Positions 10,402 to 21,346 of a stretch of DNA of 64,000 nucleotides are shown piece by piece (the stretch's first letter is position 1; each line of letters begins with the position of its first letter). The translations under genes and the position numbers were made by a program. Source of the stretch: Vibrio maritimus (GTDB lineage Bacteria; Pseudomonadota; Gammaproteobacteria; Enterobacterales; Vibrionaceae); NCBI GenBank assembly GCA_003263775.1, contig JYJJ01000084.1, forward strand, positions 117,237 to 181,236, given 5' to 3'. The notes below the pieces were generated by a model. It was not told the DNA's origin and did not search any database. It saw nothing but the letters and a program-made list of their open reading frames with translations.

Positions 10402-11566
10402 AACTCCTTGGAGCTTGGCTCCGCTTCCTGAGTTTTGTAGCTGTTGATATCCGATGCCTGAACCACATCGCCGGTATTGTTACCCCAAGCATTGCGTTGG
10501 TAAGTAATCACTGCCGCGATTTCTTTATCGGTTAACTGATTGGCGAACGACTGCATGGCTGTCCCTGCCACACCATCAACGATTTTGCTAATGTGAGTAT
10601 CAATAGGCCCTGACGTCGCCACTTCCGCTCCTGCAATTGCAGGGAATGCACCTGGTAAGCCTTGACCATTAGCCTGATGACACACTGCACATCGAGAAGC
10701 ATAAACGCCCTCGCCGGTAGTCAATAACTCTTCAATCGATAGTGTCGCATCTAATGCTTTGGCCGCTTCTGCTTTAGCGAGTGCCATCTCTTCTTTCTTA
10801 CCTGTCAACCAAATGTCGTAGTCATCTTGTGCCATGGCTTGAACCACTATCGGCATGAAGCCATGTGCTTTACCACAAAGCTCCGCGCACTGGCCACGAT
10901 AAACACCAGGCTCATCGATTTTTGTCCATGCTTCATTGATAAAGCCCGGAATAGTATCTTTCTTGACCGCAAAAGCAGGTACCCACCACGAGTGAATCAC
11001 GTCATCAGAGGTCATTAGGAAACGGATCTTTTTACCGATTGGCACAACAAGCGGGTTATCCACTTCTAGCAGGTAATGCGCGCCTTTTTCTTCAACACCA
11101 TCAATTTGCTGTTGTGACGTGGACATTAGTGAAAAGAACTCCACATCTTCGCCAAAATAGGCGTAATGCCATTTCCACTGCGAGCCAGTAATTTTAATGG
11201 TGATCTCTGACTGAGAAGTGTCTTCCATCGCAACCAAAGTCTTGGTTGCCGGAATCGCCATCAATATGAGGATAATGACGGGAATGACAGTCCAAACCAC
11301 TTCCACCTTGGTGCTTTCGTGAAAGTTGGCGGCTACCGCGCCTTTGGACTTGCGATGCTTGAAAATAGAGTAGAACATCACCCCAAACACAACCGCTGCG
11401 ATGGCACAGCAGATGTAGAAAATGAGCATATGTAGGTCATACACTTGGTTACTGATATCAGTAACCCGCGAGTCAAATTATACTTGCTCGACTCCGCGAA
11501 GAGAGGTTGGCTGACGAGCGCAGTCGCCAAACCAGTTCCAGTGTGAACGGTCAGCAATCTCTTCAA
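10398..11566 (-). CDS. coxB: Cytochrome c oxidase subunit II with fused cytochrome c (caa3 type), frameshifted near N-terminus
   Basis: Receives electrons and passes them to subunit I. It has two N-terminal membrane helices, the CuA motif CAELCGKAHGFM, and a C-terminal c-type heme site CAVCHQANGQG, so the enzyme is caa3-like with its own cytochrome c domain. The signal peptide (KRLLTVHTGTGLATAL) lies in another frame; loss of one G near 11467 restores TRGVTDISNQVYDLHML. The likely start is TTG at 11566, 7 bases after AAAGGAG; a GTG at 11590 is the alternative. It is the first gene of the cox operon. Confidence 0.88.
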
Positions 11567-12061
11567 AAGATTTCTCCTTTGCCTAGCCACGTCTATCCTG
11601 ACGTGGTTCCCCTATGACTTGTACCAAGCACGTCTGAAAAGTGATCAAACTCTCCAGGATGGTACAGGTCCGTAATCAAAACCCAACAAGCTGTGATTCG
11701 ACGACGATAAACGAAGACCAACTAGGTTTTTCGACTCTTTCATGAGTCCAAAAAGTAAAGCCAAACTACACAAGTAAACGGTCAAAACTGCTCACTGACC
11801 ACTTACTTATTGAGTCCGGTATCAGTTAAATACAACTAGAAACAATTTGTTATATTTTTGTTAACTAAATGCTAGTAACGGATTTCCAGATCCGCAAGAA
11901 GAAAAATAATCAGCGAATTTTTGTGAGGGAAGTGGAGACGGTGGGGATGAAAATTTTGACAAATTGCGATATTGGATTCTATGTAATCCATAGATAAACT
12001 AGAGATAGGAAGCGATCTATCTCCAGTGGCGATATTTCTAACAAATGAAGATCAGTGACGA
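11567..12061. other. Intergenic leader of the cox operon
   Basis: About 495 bases without a supported gene. On the minus strand it must contain the promoter and leader of coxB. The only distinct element is an inverted repeat CCACGTC-N6-GACGTGG (11587-11606), just upstream of the coxB ribosome site. The rest is AT-rich (11820-11900 especially) with no promoter I can defend. Confidence 0.5.
11587..11606 (-). promoter_or_regulatory. Hairpin in the coxB leader
   Basis: Perfect 7-bp inverted repeat (CCACGTC and GACGTGG, 6-base loop) ending about 9 bases before the AAAGGAG ribosome site of coxB on the minus strand. It could be a translation-modulating hairpin or a protein-binding palindrome; no family is assigned. 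Confidence 0.35.
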
Positions 12062-12676
12062 TTAAATAGCCACCCACTCTACTTCAATGATAGCTTTCCC
12101 TTTGTGCTTGATACGACCTAGGAATCGGTCGCCAGCGACAATTTCGCCCACGCCTTGTGGTGTGCCTGTCATGACGATGTCGCCGTCTTCAAGGTGGGTA
12201 AAGGTGTTGAGCTCACTCAGAATAACGTCCGGTTTGTAAAGCATTTGCGTTGTTGAGCCAAGCTGCATTCGCATGCTGTTGATAAACAGCTCAACTTCAA
12301 GCTCATCGATATTCATATCGTCTAGCGGTACAAAACGGCTGAACTTTGCAGAATGATTAAACGCTTTAGCGCGCTCCCAAGGTAAGCCTTTTGATTTTAA
12401 AGTCGACTGCAAACCACGTTTGGTTAGATCAAGTCCAAAGCCAACGGCATAGAGCTGTTTGTCGCGGACAAGAAAACAGATTTCCGCTTCATAATGCAGT
12501 GGTTCGTCGAGGAAGGAATACAGTTCGGTTGCTATGCTCGAGTTAGGTTTGTTGAACACCACCATATTCTCGGGAACTTCATTGCCTAGTTCACGGATAT
12601 GCTCAACGTAGTTTCGGCCAACGCATAGAATTTTCGAGGGATAAAACGTTTCATCACCAACTACAACCGATTTCAT
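12062..12676 (-). CDS. Fumarylacetoacetate hydrolase-family protein
   Basis: A 204-residue FAH-fold protein of the small YcgM/FAHD1 class, probably an acylpyruvate hydrolase, oxaloacetate decarboxylase or related enzyme. Visible marks are the start SKILCVGRNYVEHI, the metal-site glutamates in LHYEAEICFLV and the closing motif GDIVMTGTPQGVG. I use the ATG at 12676, which has AAGGAAG at the right distance, rather than an ATG 18 bases upstream. It is divergent from hutC; no functional tie to histidine breakdown is evident. Confidence 0.85.
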   Translation of the reverse strand: MKSVVVGDETFYPSKILCVGRNYVEHIRELGNEVPENMVVFNKPNSSIATELYSFLDEPLHYEAEICFLVRDKQLYAVGFGLDLTKRGLQSTLKSKGLPWERAKAFNHSAKFSRFVPLDDMNIDELEVELFINSMRMQLGSTTQMLYKPDVILSELNTFTHLEDGDIVMTGTPQGVGEIVAGDRFLGRIKHKGKAIIEVEWVAI

Positions 12677-12879
12677 TACTCTTCCTTGCCCCATTCCTTT
12701 GTAAACGAACTGGCCATTTTACCCGAAGTTAAGTGACAGACTGATGATTTCGAAGAGAAAATATCAAACTTGAGGTCAAGATCAGCTTTTGCTCTAAGTT
12801 AAACCAAACAAGCTCAAACCCGCAAAAATAGTGATAAATGATGTGACGCCTTGCATTTTCATGCAAATTCAATGACCAT

Positions 12880-12891
12880 TTGTATATTCAA
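12880..12891. promoter_or_regulatory. HutC-type operator upstream of hutC
   Basis: TTGTATATTCAA, one mismatch from the perfect palindrome TTGTATATACAA found before hutI. It lies 20 bases before the hutC start, a position suited to autorepression. Similar TTGTATA-rich palindromes are known targets of HutC repressors. Confidence 0.65.
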
Positions 12892-12911
12892 ATAAATGGA
12901 TTTAGTGATTG

Positions 12912-13622
12912 ATGTCCCAAGAGCCGCTATACATTCAAATCAAACAGTATATTGAAGACCGAATAGACCAAGGTGTATGGTCGGTTGGTGAACGAATTTC
13001 TACCGAAATGGAGCTTACACAGCAATTTGCTGTGAGCCGCATGACCGTCAATAAGGCCATTCGCGATCTCGTTGGTGAAGGGAAACTTGAGCGTCGCCCT
13101 CGACTAGGTACCTTTGTAACAAGCCCAGCAGAAAAAGCCCAGTCACCTCTTCTTGATACTCGCAACATCGCCAAAGAAGTGGCCGCTCGCGGTAAACAGT
13201 ATTCCAGCGAAGTGGTTCGACATGAAGCAACCAAAGCAGATCAGCTTATTGCGACTAAGCTCGGGGTGATGCTTGGCAGTGCCGTCTACTACAGCGAAAT
13301 TCTCCATAAAGAAAACGACAAGCCAATCCAACTAGAATGTCGTTGGGTTAACGCCAAATACGCACCGAAGTACCACCAACAAGATTTTACTCGAATCACA
13401 CCCAACGAGTACCTAACCGCAAACTGCCCAATGACGGCCGTTGAGCATACCGTTGAGGCCATTACGTGCGGTGAGCAAATCGCCCGCTTACTTGAGATGG
13501 CTGCTACCGAGCCTTGCCTACTACTGCATCGTCGAACCTGGAGTGAAGACAAACTCATCAGTACCGCACTGCTGTATCATCCGGGTAGTCGATATCAGCT
13601 CAGTTCAAAAGTAGAATTATAA
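12912..13622 (+). CDS. hutC: Histidine utilisation repressor HutC (GntR/UTRA)
   Basis: Transcription repressor of the hut genes, normally released by urocanate. The 236-residue protein starts PLYIQIKQYIEDRI, with a GntR winged-helix region (SRMTVNKAIRDLVGEGKLERRPRLG within about residues 38-65) and a C-terminal UTRA effector domain ending in LLLHRRTWS. The ATG at 12912 is chosen over a TTG three bases upstream. A TTGTATATTCAA half-palindrome lies 20 bases before it, and two more such sites precede hutI, which supports a direct regulatory link. Confidence 0.9.
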   Translation: MSQEPLYIQIKQYIEDRIDQGVWSVGERISTEMELTQQFAVSRMTVNKAIRDLVGEGKLERRPRLGTFVTSPAEKAQSPLLDTRNIAKEVAARGKQYSSEVVRHEATKADQLIATKLGVMLGSAVYYSEILHKENDKPIQLECRWVNAKYAPKYHQQDFTRITPNEYLTANCPMTAVEHTVEAITCGEQIARLLEMAATEPCLLLHRRTWSEDKLISTALLYHPGSRYQLSSKVEL

Positions 13623-13775
13623 CCTCTCTATTTTCGTCTTTTAAAACGACCATACTGATTGACGAGCCGTCTTGGATCGTCACTCTTGTACCTGCTAATT
13701 ACGCTTTCCTATTTAAGTAACACGCACCTCCACAGGGCTATCCTGATCACATTTCAACCACTCGCACTTGATCAA

Positions 13776-13809
13776 TTGTATATATTCAACTATTTATTTG
13801 TATATACAA
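13776..13809. promoter_or_regulatory. Tandem HutC-type operators before hutI
   Basis: Two elements, TTGTATATATTCAA (13776-13789) and the perfect palindrome TTGTATATACAA (13798-13809), 22 bases apart start to start and ending 17 bases before the hutI ATG. With the site before hutC they form a small regulon pattern around the hut operon. Confidence 0.7.
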
Positions 13810-13826
13810 TAAAACAGAGCGATGTT

Positions 13827-15057
13827 ATGAATCTGATCCTTACTAACGCCCGCCTCGTGACCATGGAGCCGGGCGCACTTGGTTATCTGCCCTCTAAGCC
13901 TTGCACTGTGGTCATTCGAGGTGGCTACGTTGAGGCGATCCTTAGCGACACGAACTCATTGGATAGTCTACACCGCGACATTACCGAAGATATGCCCACG
14001 TTAGATTGCAAAGGTAAAATCGTCACTCCAGGTTTGATTGACCCTCACACTCATTTGATCTTCTCTGGTAGCCGAGCTGAAGAGTTTGAAAACCGTTTAA
14101 ATGGTATGTCTTATCAGGCGATTGCTCAGAGCGGCGGTGGTATTAACAGCACGGTTCGAGCAACACGAGAAGCGACGATAGAAGAACTTGTCGAACTGGC
14201 GCTTCCAAGGTCGATAGTCTTATCCGCAGTGGCTGCACGACTATCGAAGTTAAGTCTGGATACGGGTTAACGCTCGATGATGAAGTGAAAATGCTGCTTG
14301 CAGCAAAAGCACTCGAGAATCACCGCCGAGTCAATATCACCACAACCCTTCTTGCCGCGCACACAGTGCCTCCGGAGTATCGCGATCGACCCGATGACTA
14401 TATAGATTACGTCACAGAGACCATCATCCCTCATGTCGCAAAGCATCAACTCGCTGATGCTGTTGATGTCTTTTGTGAATCCGTCGGTTTCAATCTACAG
14501 CAAACGAAACGTGTTTTTCAGGCTGCGAAACAAAACGGTCTCGCGATTAAAGGCCATACCGAACAGCTCAGTAACCTAGGTGGCAGTGCATTAGCGGCTG
14601 AGTTTAATGCGCTATCCGTTGATCACATTGAATACTTGGATGACGCCGGCGTCGATGCACTATCCAACAGTGGAACAGTCGCCACTTTATTGCCGGGCGC
14701 GTTCTATTTCTTGCGAGAAACACAACAGCCCCCATCGACAGCTTAAGAGCAGCACAAGTTCCCATGGCCATCGGTAGCGATCTAAACCCAGGCACCTCAC
14801 CTTTCGCAAACCTGCAGCTAATGATGAACATGGCTTGCACTTTATTCCGCTTAACACCAGAAGAAAGTCTACGCGGCGTGACGTGTCATGCTGCACAAGC
14901 CATTGGCCAAGGCCGCAACATAGGTCAAATCAAACCAGGTTTTCGCGCCGATCTTGCTATCTGGGACATCAAACACCCTAGCGAACTGAGTTACCAATTC
15001 GGCATGGGTGGGCTGAGTAAACGAATCGTTGCAGGGAGCGTCGAAGATGTCCGCTAA
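13827..15057 (+). CDS. hutI: Imidazolonepropionase, frameshifted
   Basis: Third enzyme of histidine degradation, hydrolysing imidazolone propionate to formimino-glutamate. The amidohydrolase metal motif is present as DPHTHLIFSG, and the family feature NRLNGMSYQAIAQSGGGI follows. The reading is spread over three frames: breaks near 14210 (restoring RSGCTTIEVKSGYGL) and near 14740 (restoring IDSLRAAQVPMAIGSDLNPG). Flanking segments are well conserved, so both are probably single-base sequence errors. The end overlaps the hutG start by 11 bases. Confidence 0.87.
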
Positions 15058-16053
15058 CAACCAAAATCCGTTCAATTGGACTGGTCGTGATGACAGAGAA
15101 GACGGTGATAAACGCTATCGCGTACATCATAAAGTGGTTCAACGTTCTCAAAGCCGCTGCCCACAGCTTCAACTCATGGGTTTTTGCACCGATGAAGGAG
15201 TAAAACGAAACAAGGGGCGAGTTGGCGCCAAGCAAGGGCCAGATGCCATTCGCACAGCACTTGCAAATCTAGCTTGGCACCAAGATAACGCAATCCTTGA
15301 TGTAGGGAATATTGTCGCCGAGTCCGATGACTTAGAACTTCATCAGCAGCAGGCCGCAGAAACGATCACTAAACATTTGTCCAATGGACCAATGGTGGTG
15401 TTAGGTGGCGGTCATGAGATTGCTTGGTCTTCTTTTAAGGGACTATCCGACTTCGTCTCTCAATCCAGTGATAAACCAAATATCGGCATTATCAACTTCG
15501 ATGCTCACTTCGATCTTCGAGAATATCAATCCAATGGCAATGCATTAACGCAGATTGACCTCAAACCCAGCTCAGGAACGCCATTTGCTCAAATCGCCGA
15601 TCATTGCCATTTCATAGGGCAGAGCTTTCATTACTTCTGTATAGGTGTGAGCGAAACAGGTAACACTCAGGCTTTGTTTGAAAAAGCCGACAGTTTGCAA
15701 GTTCAATACATCAAAGATACCGAGCTTTTAGATAGGCCCACGCATGAGCATATTGCTCAATTACAACGTTTCATCAATAAGGTCGACATCCTGTATTTCA
15801 CCATTGACCTTGATGTCTTTAACGCAAGCCTAGCCCCTGGCGTGAGCGCACCCGCTGCGTTTGGCATGAGTTTGGATCAGTTCATCCCCATGCTCAACAC
15901 CATTGTTGCCAGTGACAAGTTAATGCTGCTGACATCGCCGAATATAACCCGAATTACGACATAGACAACCGCACCGCTAAACTCGCCGCTAGAGTGTGTT
16001 GGCAGATTTTGGTTGCTATGTCCAAGCAGCTACAAAAAACCGATAACGAATAA
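15047..16053 (+). CDS. hutG: Formimidoylglutamase, frameshifted near C-terminus
   Basis: Ureohydrolase that splits formimino-glutamate into glutamate and formamide. Manganese-binding motifs are present: GGGHEIAW, NFDAHFDLR and TIDLDVFNAS, as in the arginase fold. The ATG at 15047 overlaps the hutI stop. The reading breaks near 15930; loss of one base there restores DIAEYNPNYDIDNRTAKLAA and a stop at 16053. The corrected protein is about 335 residues, matching the family. Confidence 0.88.
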
Positions 16054-16152
16054 CGTAAACACTCTCTGCCGGTAACCATGACCATGACCATGACAAGGGC
16101 GCTATAAAAGAATAAAAGCTCCGAGCAAGGCAGAGTTCAAAAGGAAATGACA

Positions 16153-17870
16153 ATGACTGATAAACAACCTCTACATCCTACTAGCTCTCGACTCGACACC
16201 ACTCGCTCCATCAAAGCGCCACGCGGTACCGAGCTCAATGCGAAATCTTGGCTCACTGAAGCCCCGCTTCGCATGCTGATGAATAACTTGGATGATGAAG
16301 TGGCAGAGCACCCACAATCACTCGTGGTTTATGGTGGTATCGGGCGCGCAGCTCGTGACTGGGCTTGCTACGACAAGATTGTCGAGGTGCTAAAGCGTCT
16401 TGAAGACGACCAAACCTTGTTGGTGCAATCGGGAAAACCCGTCGGTGTATTCCCTACTCACAAAGATGCGCCACGCGTGTTGATCGCCAACTCCAACCTT
16501 GTCCCTCATTGGGCAAACTGGGAGCACTTTAACGAGCTCGATAAACAAGGCTGATGATGTACGGCCAAATGACCGCTGGCTCATGGATCTACATTGGCTC
16601 TCAAGGCATAGTGCAAGGCACTTACGAGACCTTCGTCGCCATCGCTAAACAGCACTTTAACGGTGACCCTGCAAATAAATGGATCCTAACAGGTGGCCTT
16701 GGCGGTATGGGCGGTGCGCAGCCTCTCGCTGCGACCATGGCAGGTTTTTCAATGTTAGCAGTAGAATGTGATGAGTCGCGTATCGACTACCGTCTCAACA
16801 CGCGCTATGTCGACACTAAAGCACACTCTCTGGATGAAGCGCTATCCATCATCAAAAATAGCGATAAGCCGATCTCTGTCGGCCTGCTAGGTAATGCCGC
16901 TGATGTTTACGCTGAGCTTGTCGAAAGAGGCATCACGCCAGACGTCGTCACCGATCAAACTTCCGCTCACGATCCACTAAATGGATACCTGCCTCAAGGC
17001 TGGACGATGGATTTTGCCAAGCAGCAGCGCGAAAGTGATCCTGAAGCTGTCGTCAAAGCAGCAAAAGCGTCTATGGCAGTACAAGTTCAAGCTATCTTAG
17101 ATATGCAGGAAAAAGGCGCGGTCGCCACTGACTATGGCAACAACATTCGCCAAATGGCACTTGAAGAAGGCGTTGAAAACGCGTTTGATTTCCCAGGTTT
17201 CGTTCCAGCCTATATTCGACCTTTATTCTGCGAAGGCGTGGGACCGTTCCGCTGGGCAGCGCTATCGGGCGATCCTGAGGATATCTACAAAACCGACCAA
17301 AAAGTGAAAGAGCTGATACCGGACAACCCTCATCTGCATAACTGGCTTGATATGGCACGCGAGCGCATTCAATTCCAAGGACTGCCAGCACGTATTTGCT
17401 GGGTCGGCCTGAAAGATCGAGAACGTCTAGGCCAAGCCTTTAACGAAATGGTTAAAAATGGCGAGCTAAAAGCCCTATCGTGATTGGACGTGACCACCTA
17501 GATTCAGGCTCTGTGGCGAGCCGAACCGCGAAACTGAAGGTATGATGGACGGCTCTGATGCGGTTTCCGATTGGCCACTGCTCAATGCACTACTGAACAC
17601 CTCTGGCGGTGCGACTTGGGTATCGCTGCATCACGGTGGCGGCGTAGGTATGGGATTCTCCCAGCATAGCGGTATGGTGATTTGTTGTGATGGCACCGAT
17701 GATGCGCGCGCCGCATAGGCCGCGTTCTTCACAATGATCCTGCGACGGGAGTGATGCGTCATGCCGATGCCGGCTATGACATTGCCAAGCAATGCGCTCG
17801 CGAACAAGGCCTTGACCTGCCGATGATGGACAGTAATGAATCTAACCACCAAGACAGCAGCCATGGGTAA
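16153..17870 (+). CDS. hutU: Urocanate hydratase, frameshifted
   Basis: Second step of histidine degradation, urocanate to imidazolone propionate with NAD+ as electrophile. It opens SIKAPRGTELNAKSW and contains the conserved MYGQMTAGSWIYIGSQGIVQ and TGGLGGMGGAQPLAATMAG nucleotide-binding region. Three breaks (near 16552, 17473 and 17695), each consistent with one missing C or G, split the gene. The final part HHGGGVGMGFSQHSGMV is diagnostic. I choose the ATG at 16153, six bases after AAGGAA. The stop TAA lies in the ribosome site of hutH, so they are coupled. Confidence 0.9.
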
Positions 17871-17880
17871 GGAGCAGAAC

Positions 17881-19413
17881 ATGTTGAAGTTAGAACTACT
17901 CCCGGGGCAGCTTACATTGGCTCAACTACGCCAGATTAGTCGCTCACCTCTACATCTGTCATTGAGTCCTTTAGCACTAGATGACATTGAAGCCAGCACT
18001 CAGATTGTTGAGCAAGTGATCGCCGAAGATCGTACCGTCTATGGCATCAATACGGGCTTTGGTTTGTTAGCTAACACCCGAATTGAACCTGACGATCTTG
18101 AAGTGCTGCAAAAGAGTATTGTACTGTCGCACGCCGCTGGTATTGGCGAGCTGATGAGTGATGAAACTGTCAGACTGATGATGGTGCTGAAGATCAATAG
18201 CCTAGCTCGTGGCTTCTCAGGTATTCGTCTTAAGGTCATTAATGCATTGATTGAGTTGGTTAACTCACAGGTGTATCCGTGTGTGCCACAAAAAGGCTCC
18301 GTCGGTGCATCTGGGGATCTCGCCCCACTTGCCCACATGAGTACGATATTACTCGGTGAAGGTGAAGCGCGTCACAATGGCAAAATCATTAGCGGGCTCG
18401 AAGCACTGCAAATTGCCGGACTTGAGCCAATTACCCTCGCCCCCAAAGAAGGACTAGCGCTACTCAACGGCACCCAAGCTTCTACCGCCTTTGCGTTAGA
18501 AGGACTATTCTTGGCTGAAGATTTGTTTGCGTCAGCCACATTGTGCGGTGCAATGTCAGTAGAGGCCGCGCTCGGTAGTCGTCGACCATTCGATCCGCGT
18601 ATTCATCGCGTTCGCGGTCATCGCTCACAAATGGACGCTGCCCACGCTTATCGTCACCTTCTTGGCAATAGCAGTGAAATTGGCAACTCCCATCAAGGCT
18701 GCGAAAAGGTTCAAGATCCCTACTCGCTTCGCTGCCAACCACAAGTCATGGGCGCGTGTTTGCAGCAAATCCGCAATGCAGCAGATAGCCTGCAGGTGGA
18801 AGCTAACTCGGTATCGGACAACCCGTTAGTCTTTGCTGATGATGGCGATATCATTTCTGGTGGTAACTTCCATGCAGAGCCTGTCGCAATGGCGTCCGAT
18901 GGTTTGGCACTGGCTATCGCAGAGATTGGTAGCTTGTCCGAACGAAGAATGGCGTTACTTATAGACAGTGCGCTAAGCAAACTACCGCCATTTTTGGTCG
19001 ACAACGGCGGAGTGAACTCTGGTTTTATGATTGCTCAAGTGACCTCTGCTGCGCTGGCAAGCGAGAACAAAACCTTGGCACACCCTGCTTCTGTAGATAG
19101 CTTGCCAACCTCAGCTAACCAAGAAGATCATGTGTCTATGGCAACGTTTGCGGCGAGAAGACTGAAAGACATGGCGGAGAATACCCGAGGGATCCTTGCA
19201 GTTGAGTACCTCGCAGCCGCACAAGGGCTCGACTTTAGGGCACCACTGACCTCTGCACCGCTTGTTGAACAGGGTAAACAAATCCTACGAGAAGTAGTGC
19301 CGTTTTACGATAAAGACCGCTATTTTGCTCCAGACATAGCTAAAGCCAACGAGATCATAAAGTTATCGCTCCACAATACACTGATGCCAGCTAACCTACT
19401 ACCAAGTATCTAA
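17881..19413 (+). CDS. hutH: Histidine ammonia-lyase
   Basis: First enzyme of the pathway, deaminating histidine to urocanate. The 510-residue protein holds the MIO-forming Ala-Ser-Gly (143-145) in SVGASGDLAPLAH and the active-site loop TVYGINTGFGLLANTRI. The frame is open further upstream to 17836, but the ATG at 17881 gives the standard length and a GGAG ribosome site formed by the end of hutU. It is intact, unlike its three partners, and is the last gene of the operon. Confidence 0.96.
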   Translation: MLKLELLPGQLTLAQLRQISRSPLHLSLSPLALDDIEASTQIVEQVIAEDRTVYGINTGFGLLANTRIEPDDLEVLQKSIVLSHAAGIGELMSDETVRLMMVLKINSLARGFSGIRLKVINALIELVNSQVYPCVPQKGSVGASGDLAPLAHMSTILLGEGEARHNGKIISGLEALQIAGLEPITLAPKEGLALLNGTQASTAFALEGLFLAEDLFASATLCGAMSVEAALGSRRPFDPRIHRVRGHRSQMDAAHAYRHLLGNSSEIGNSHQGCEKVQDPYSLRCQPQVMGACLQQIRNAADSLQVEANSVSDNPLVFADDGDIISGGNFHAEPVAMASDGLALAIAEIGSLSERRMALLIDSALSKLPPFLVDNGGVNSGFMIAQVTSAALASENKTLAHPASVDSLPTSANQEDHVSMATFAARRLKDMAENTRGILAVEYLAAAQGLDFRAPLTSAPLVEQGKQILREVVPFYDKDRYFAPDIAKANEIIKLSLHNTLMPANLLPSI

Positions 19414-19718
19414 CAGCATCACACCACTAAATTCACTTGCCTAAATAACGGACTTAATTTGGGTAAGTGAATTTCTCACCTAATGATAAAATCAACATTT
19501 AATGCGACGTTAGTTCAAATTGTTAGAATATTCGTCCAAAAAATGTCATTTTAATGCAAATTACACTAATTTGTAGAAGTGCCTTCCAGAAACAGCTCAA
19601 CCTATTCGCTGAACTTATTTTTCATTACTAAATTATGCCTACACTTGCCGGAAGCAAGTGCTCTATAACATTCGCACTGACTCAACGTGCAATAAAAATT
19701 TTAAGAGAAGGTATTGGT
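19414..19718 (+). other. Intergenic region between hutH and gbpA
   Basis: 305 bases. A long imperfect hairpin occupies 19429-19474: 18-base arms (beginning AAATTCACTT, ending AAGTGAATTT) with two mismatches and a 10-base loop. It probably ends or protects the hut mRNA, although no T run follows. The remainder is AT-rich and should contain the gbpA promoter; no clear boxes are seen. Confidence 0.55.
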
Positions 19719-21169
19719 ATGAGACACACAAAAGTCTTAATTTCATTGGCGGCAGTTGGAATGGCAGCCAGCCCACTTGTCCATAGTCATGGCTATGTTT
19801 CTGCAGTCGAAAACGGTGTAGCGGCGAGTCGTGCGGCGTTATGTAAGTACCCAAACTCAAATGGCGAAAAGAACAGTAACTGTGGTTCGGTTCAATGGGA
19901 ACCACAAAGCGTTGAGGGCCCTGAAGGCTTTCCACTATTAGGTCCTTCCGATGGTCAAATCGCCAGTGCTGGACTCGTTCAGTTTTCGCCACTGAATGAA
20001 CAAACCTCGGATCGTTGGGTGAAAACTCCTATTCAAGCAGGCTTACAGAACTTTGAATGGACATTCACAGCAAACCACGTCACTCGCGATTGGAAATACT
20101 ACATCACTAAGCCAAACTGGAATCCAAATCAGGCATTGAGCGTGACTCGTTCGATCTAAATCCTTTCTGTGTGGTCGAAGGAAATATGCAAAAACCACCA
20201 AAGCTCACAACTCATCAGTGTAATGTGCCTGAGCGTGAAGGCTACCAAGTGATCCTAGCCTATTGGGACGTGGGTGATACCGCAGCGGCGTTTTATAATG
20301 TGATTGACGTACAGTTTGAAGGCACTACACCAGGGATTCCAGGCTGGACACAGGCAGGCACAATCAATCCAACTATGGATCTGAAAGTTGGCGACTCTGT
20401 GTATACCCGTGTGTTTGATACTAACGGAGAGCTGCCAAACCTATCGACTAGCATCACCATTAATTCAAGCGAACAAGGCGCAGCAACCCAATGGTCGCAC
20501 GCATTGGCAACCGCCATTAACTCAAGCACGACGGATATTAAAGCAGGTCAAGCAGACAACAGCGGCAACATCGCTCCAGTATTTGGCACTAACTCTATCT
20601 ATGTGGCTGACAACAGTGGACTGGATCGCGTCGAAATTGGCTATGACATCGTAACGCCACCTCCAGCATCAGGTGCTGAAGTAACAGGACTAGAAACACA
20701 ATACGCGATTGGCACCGCGCCAACTGAACTTGCCCTTACCGTAACAGCAGTCGGTCGAGTAGACGTATCGATGAGCGTCTACAACCACGGTCAAGAAACA
20801 CTAGCTGGCAGTGAGCTAGCGTTAAACGACGGTGATAGCAAGAATGTTGTCTTAGCTCTCTCTAAATCTGAGCCAGGTCATCACATGCTGGTTACCCGTG
20901 TTCGCGATGAAAAAGGCAATCTGCTTGATCAAACCACGCAAGATTTCATGCTCGTCGACCAAACTGCACCAACTGACTACGACTTTGTGTTCCCAACGGG
21001 TGTGGAAAGCTACACAGAAGGCACCAAAGTACTGGCAAGTGACGGCGCCATTTACCAATGTAAGCCGTTCCCACACTCTGGTTACTGCAAGCAGTGGTCT
21101 CCGACAGCGACTCAGTTCGAGCCAGGTACCGGCAGTCACTGGGATTCAGCTTGGAATAAACTTAACTAA
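19719..21169 (+). CDS. gbpA: GlcNAc-binding protein A, AA10 LPMO, frameshifted
   Basis: Secreted colonisation factor and chitin-active lytic polysaccharide monooxygenase. A signal peptide ends at S23, leaving the N-terminal copper-binding histidine H24 (HGYVSAVENGVAASR), the hallmark of AA10 LPMOs. An N-terminal LPMO domain is followed by middle modules and a C-terminal chitin-binding module with aromatic residues (CKPFPHSGYCKQWSP, HWDSAWNKL). The total of about 484 residues matches Vibrio GbpA. One base (a G) is missing near 20140; restoring it joins the two reading frames (ALERDSFDLNPFCVVEG). A strong terminator follows. Confidence 0.93.
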
Positions 21170-21183
21170 CTACTTTTAGCGAT

Positions 21184-21213
21184 AAGGCTCCAACTCATTT
21201 GGAGCCTTTTTCT
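21184..21213 (+). terminator. Terminator of gbpA
   Basis: Stem AAGGCTCCAA / TTGGAGCCTT with a 5-base loop and a T-rich tail, immediately after the gbpA stop. Confidence 0.85.
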
Positions 21214-21346
21214 TTATGCGTTTCCGATTACGCAGCCTTTACCGTTACAACTAAGATACAACCTAAACATTTCGATAACCTTCTGATATATTGAGCTTGT
21301 TCAGTTCATAAAATGATGTCAGTTAACCAATAGTAAGGTGATAGAA

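Noticed and set aside
16078..16096. Tandem ATGACC copies between hutG and hutU
   Set aside because: Only three short units and no sign of function; probably a chance microsatellite.
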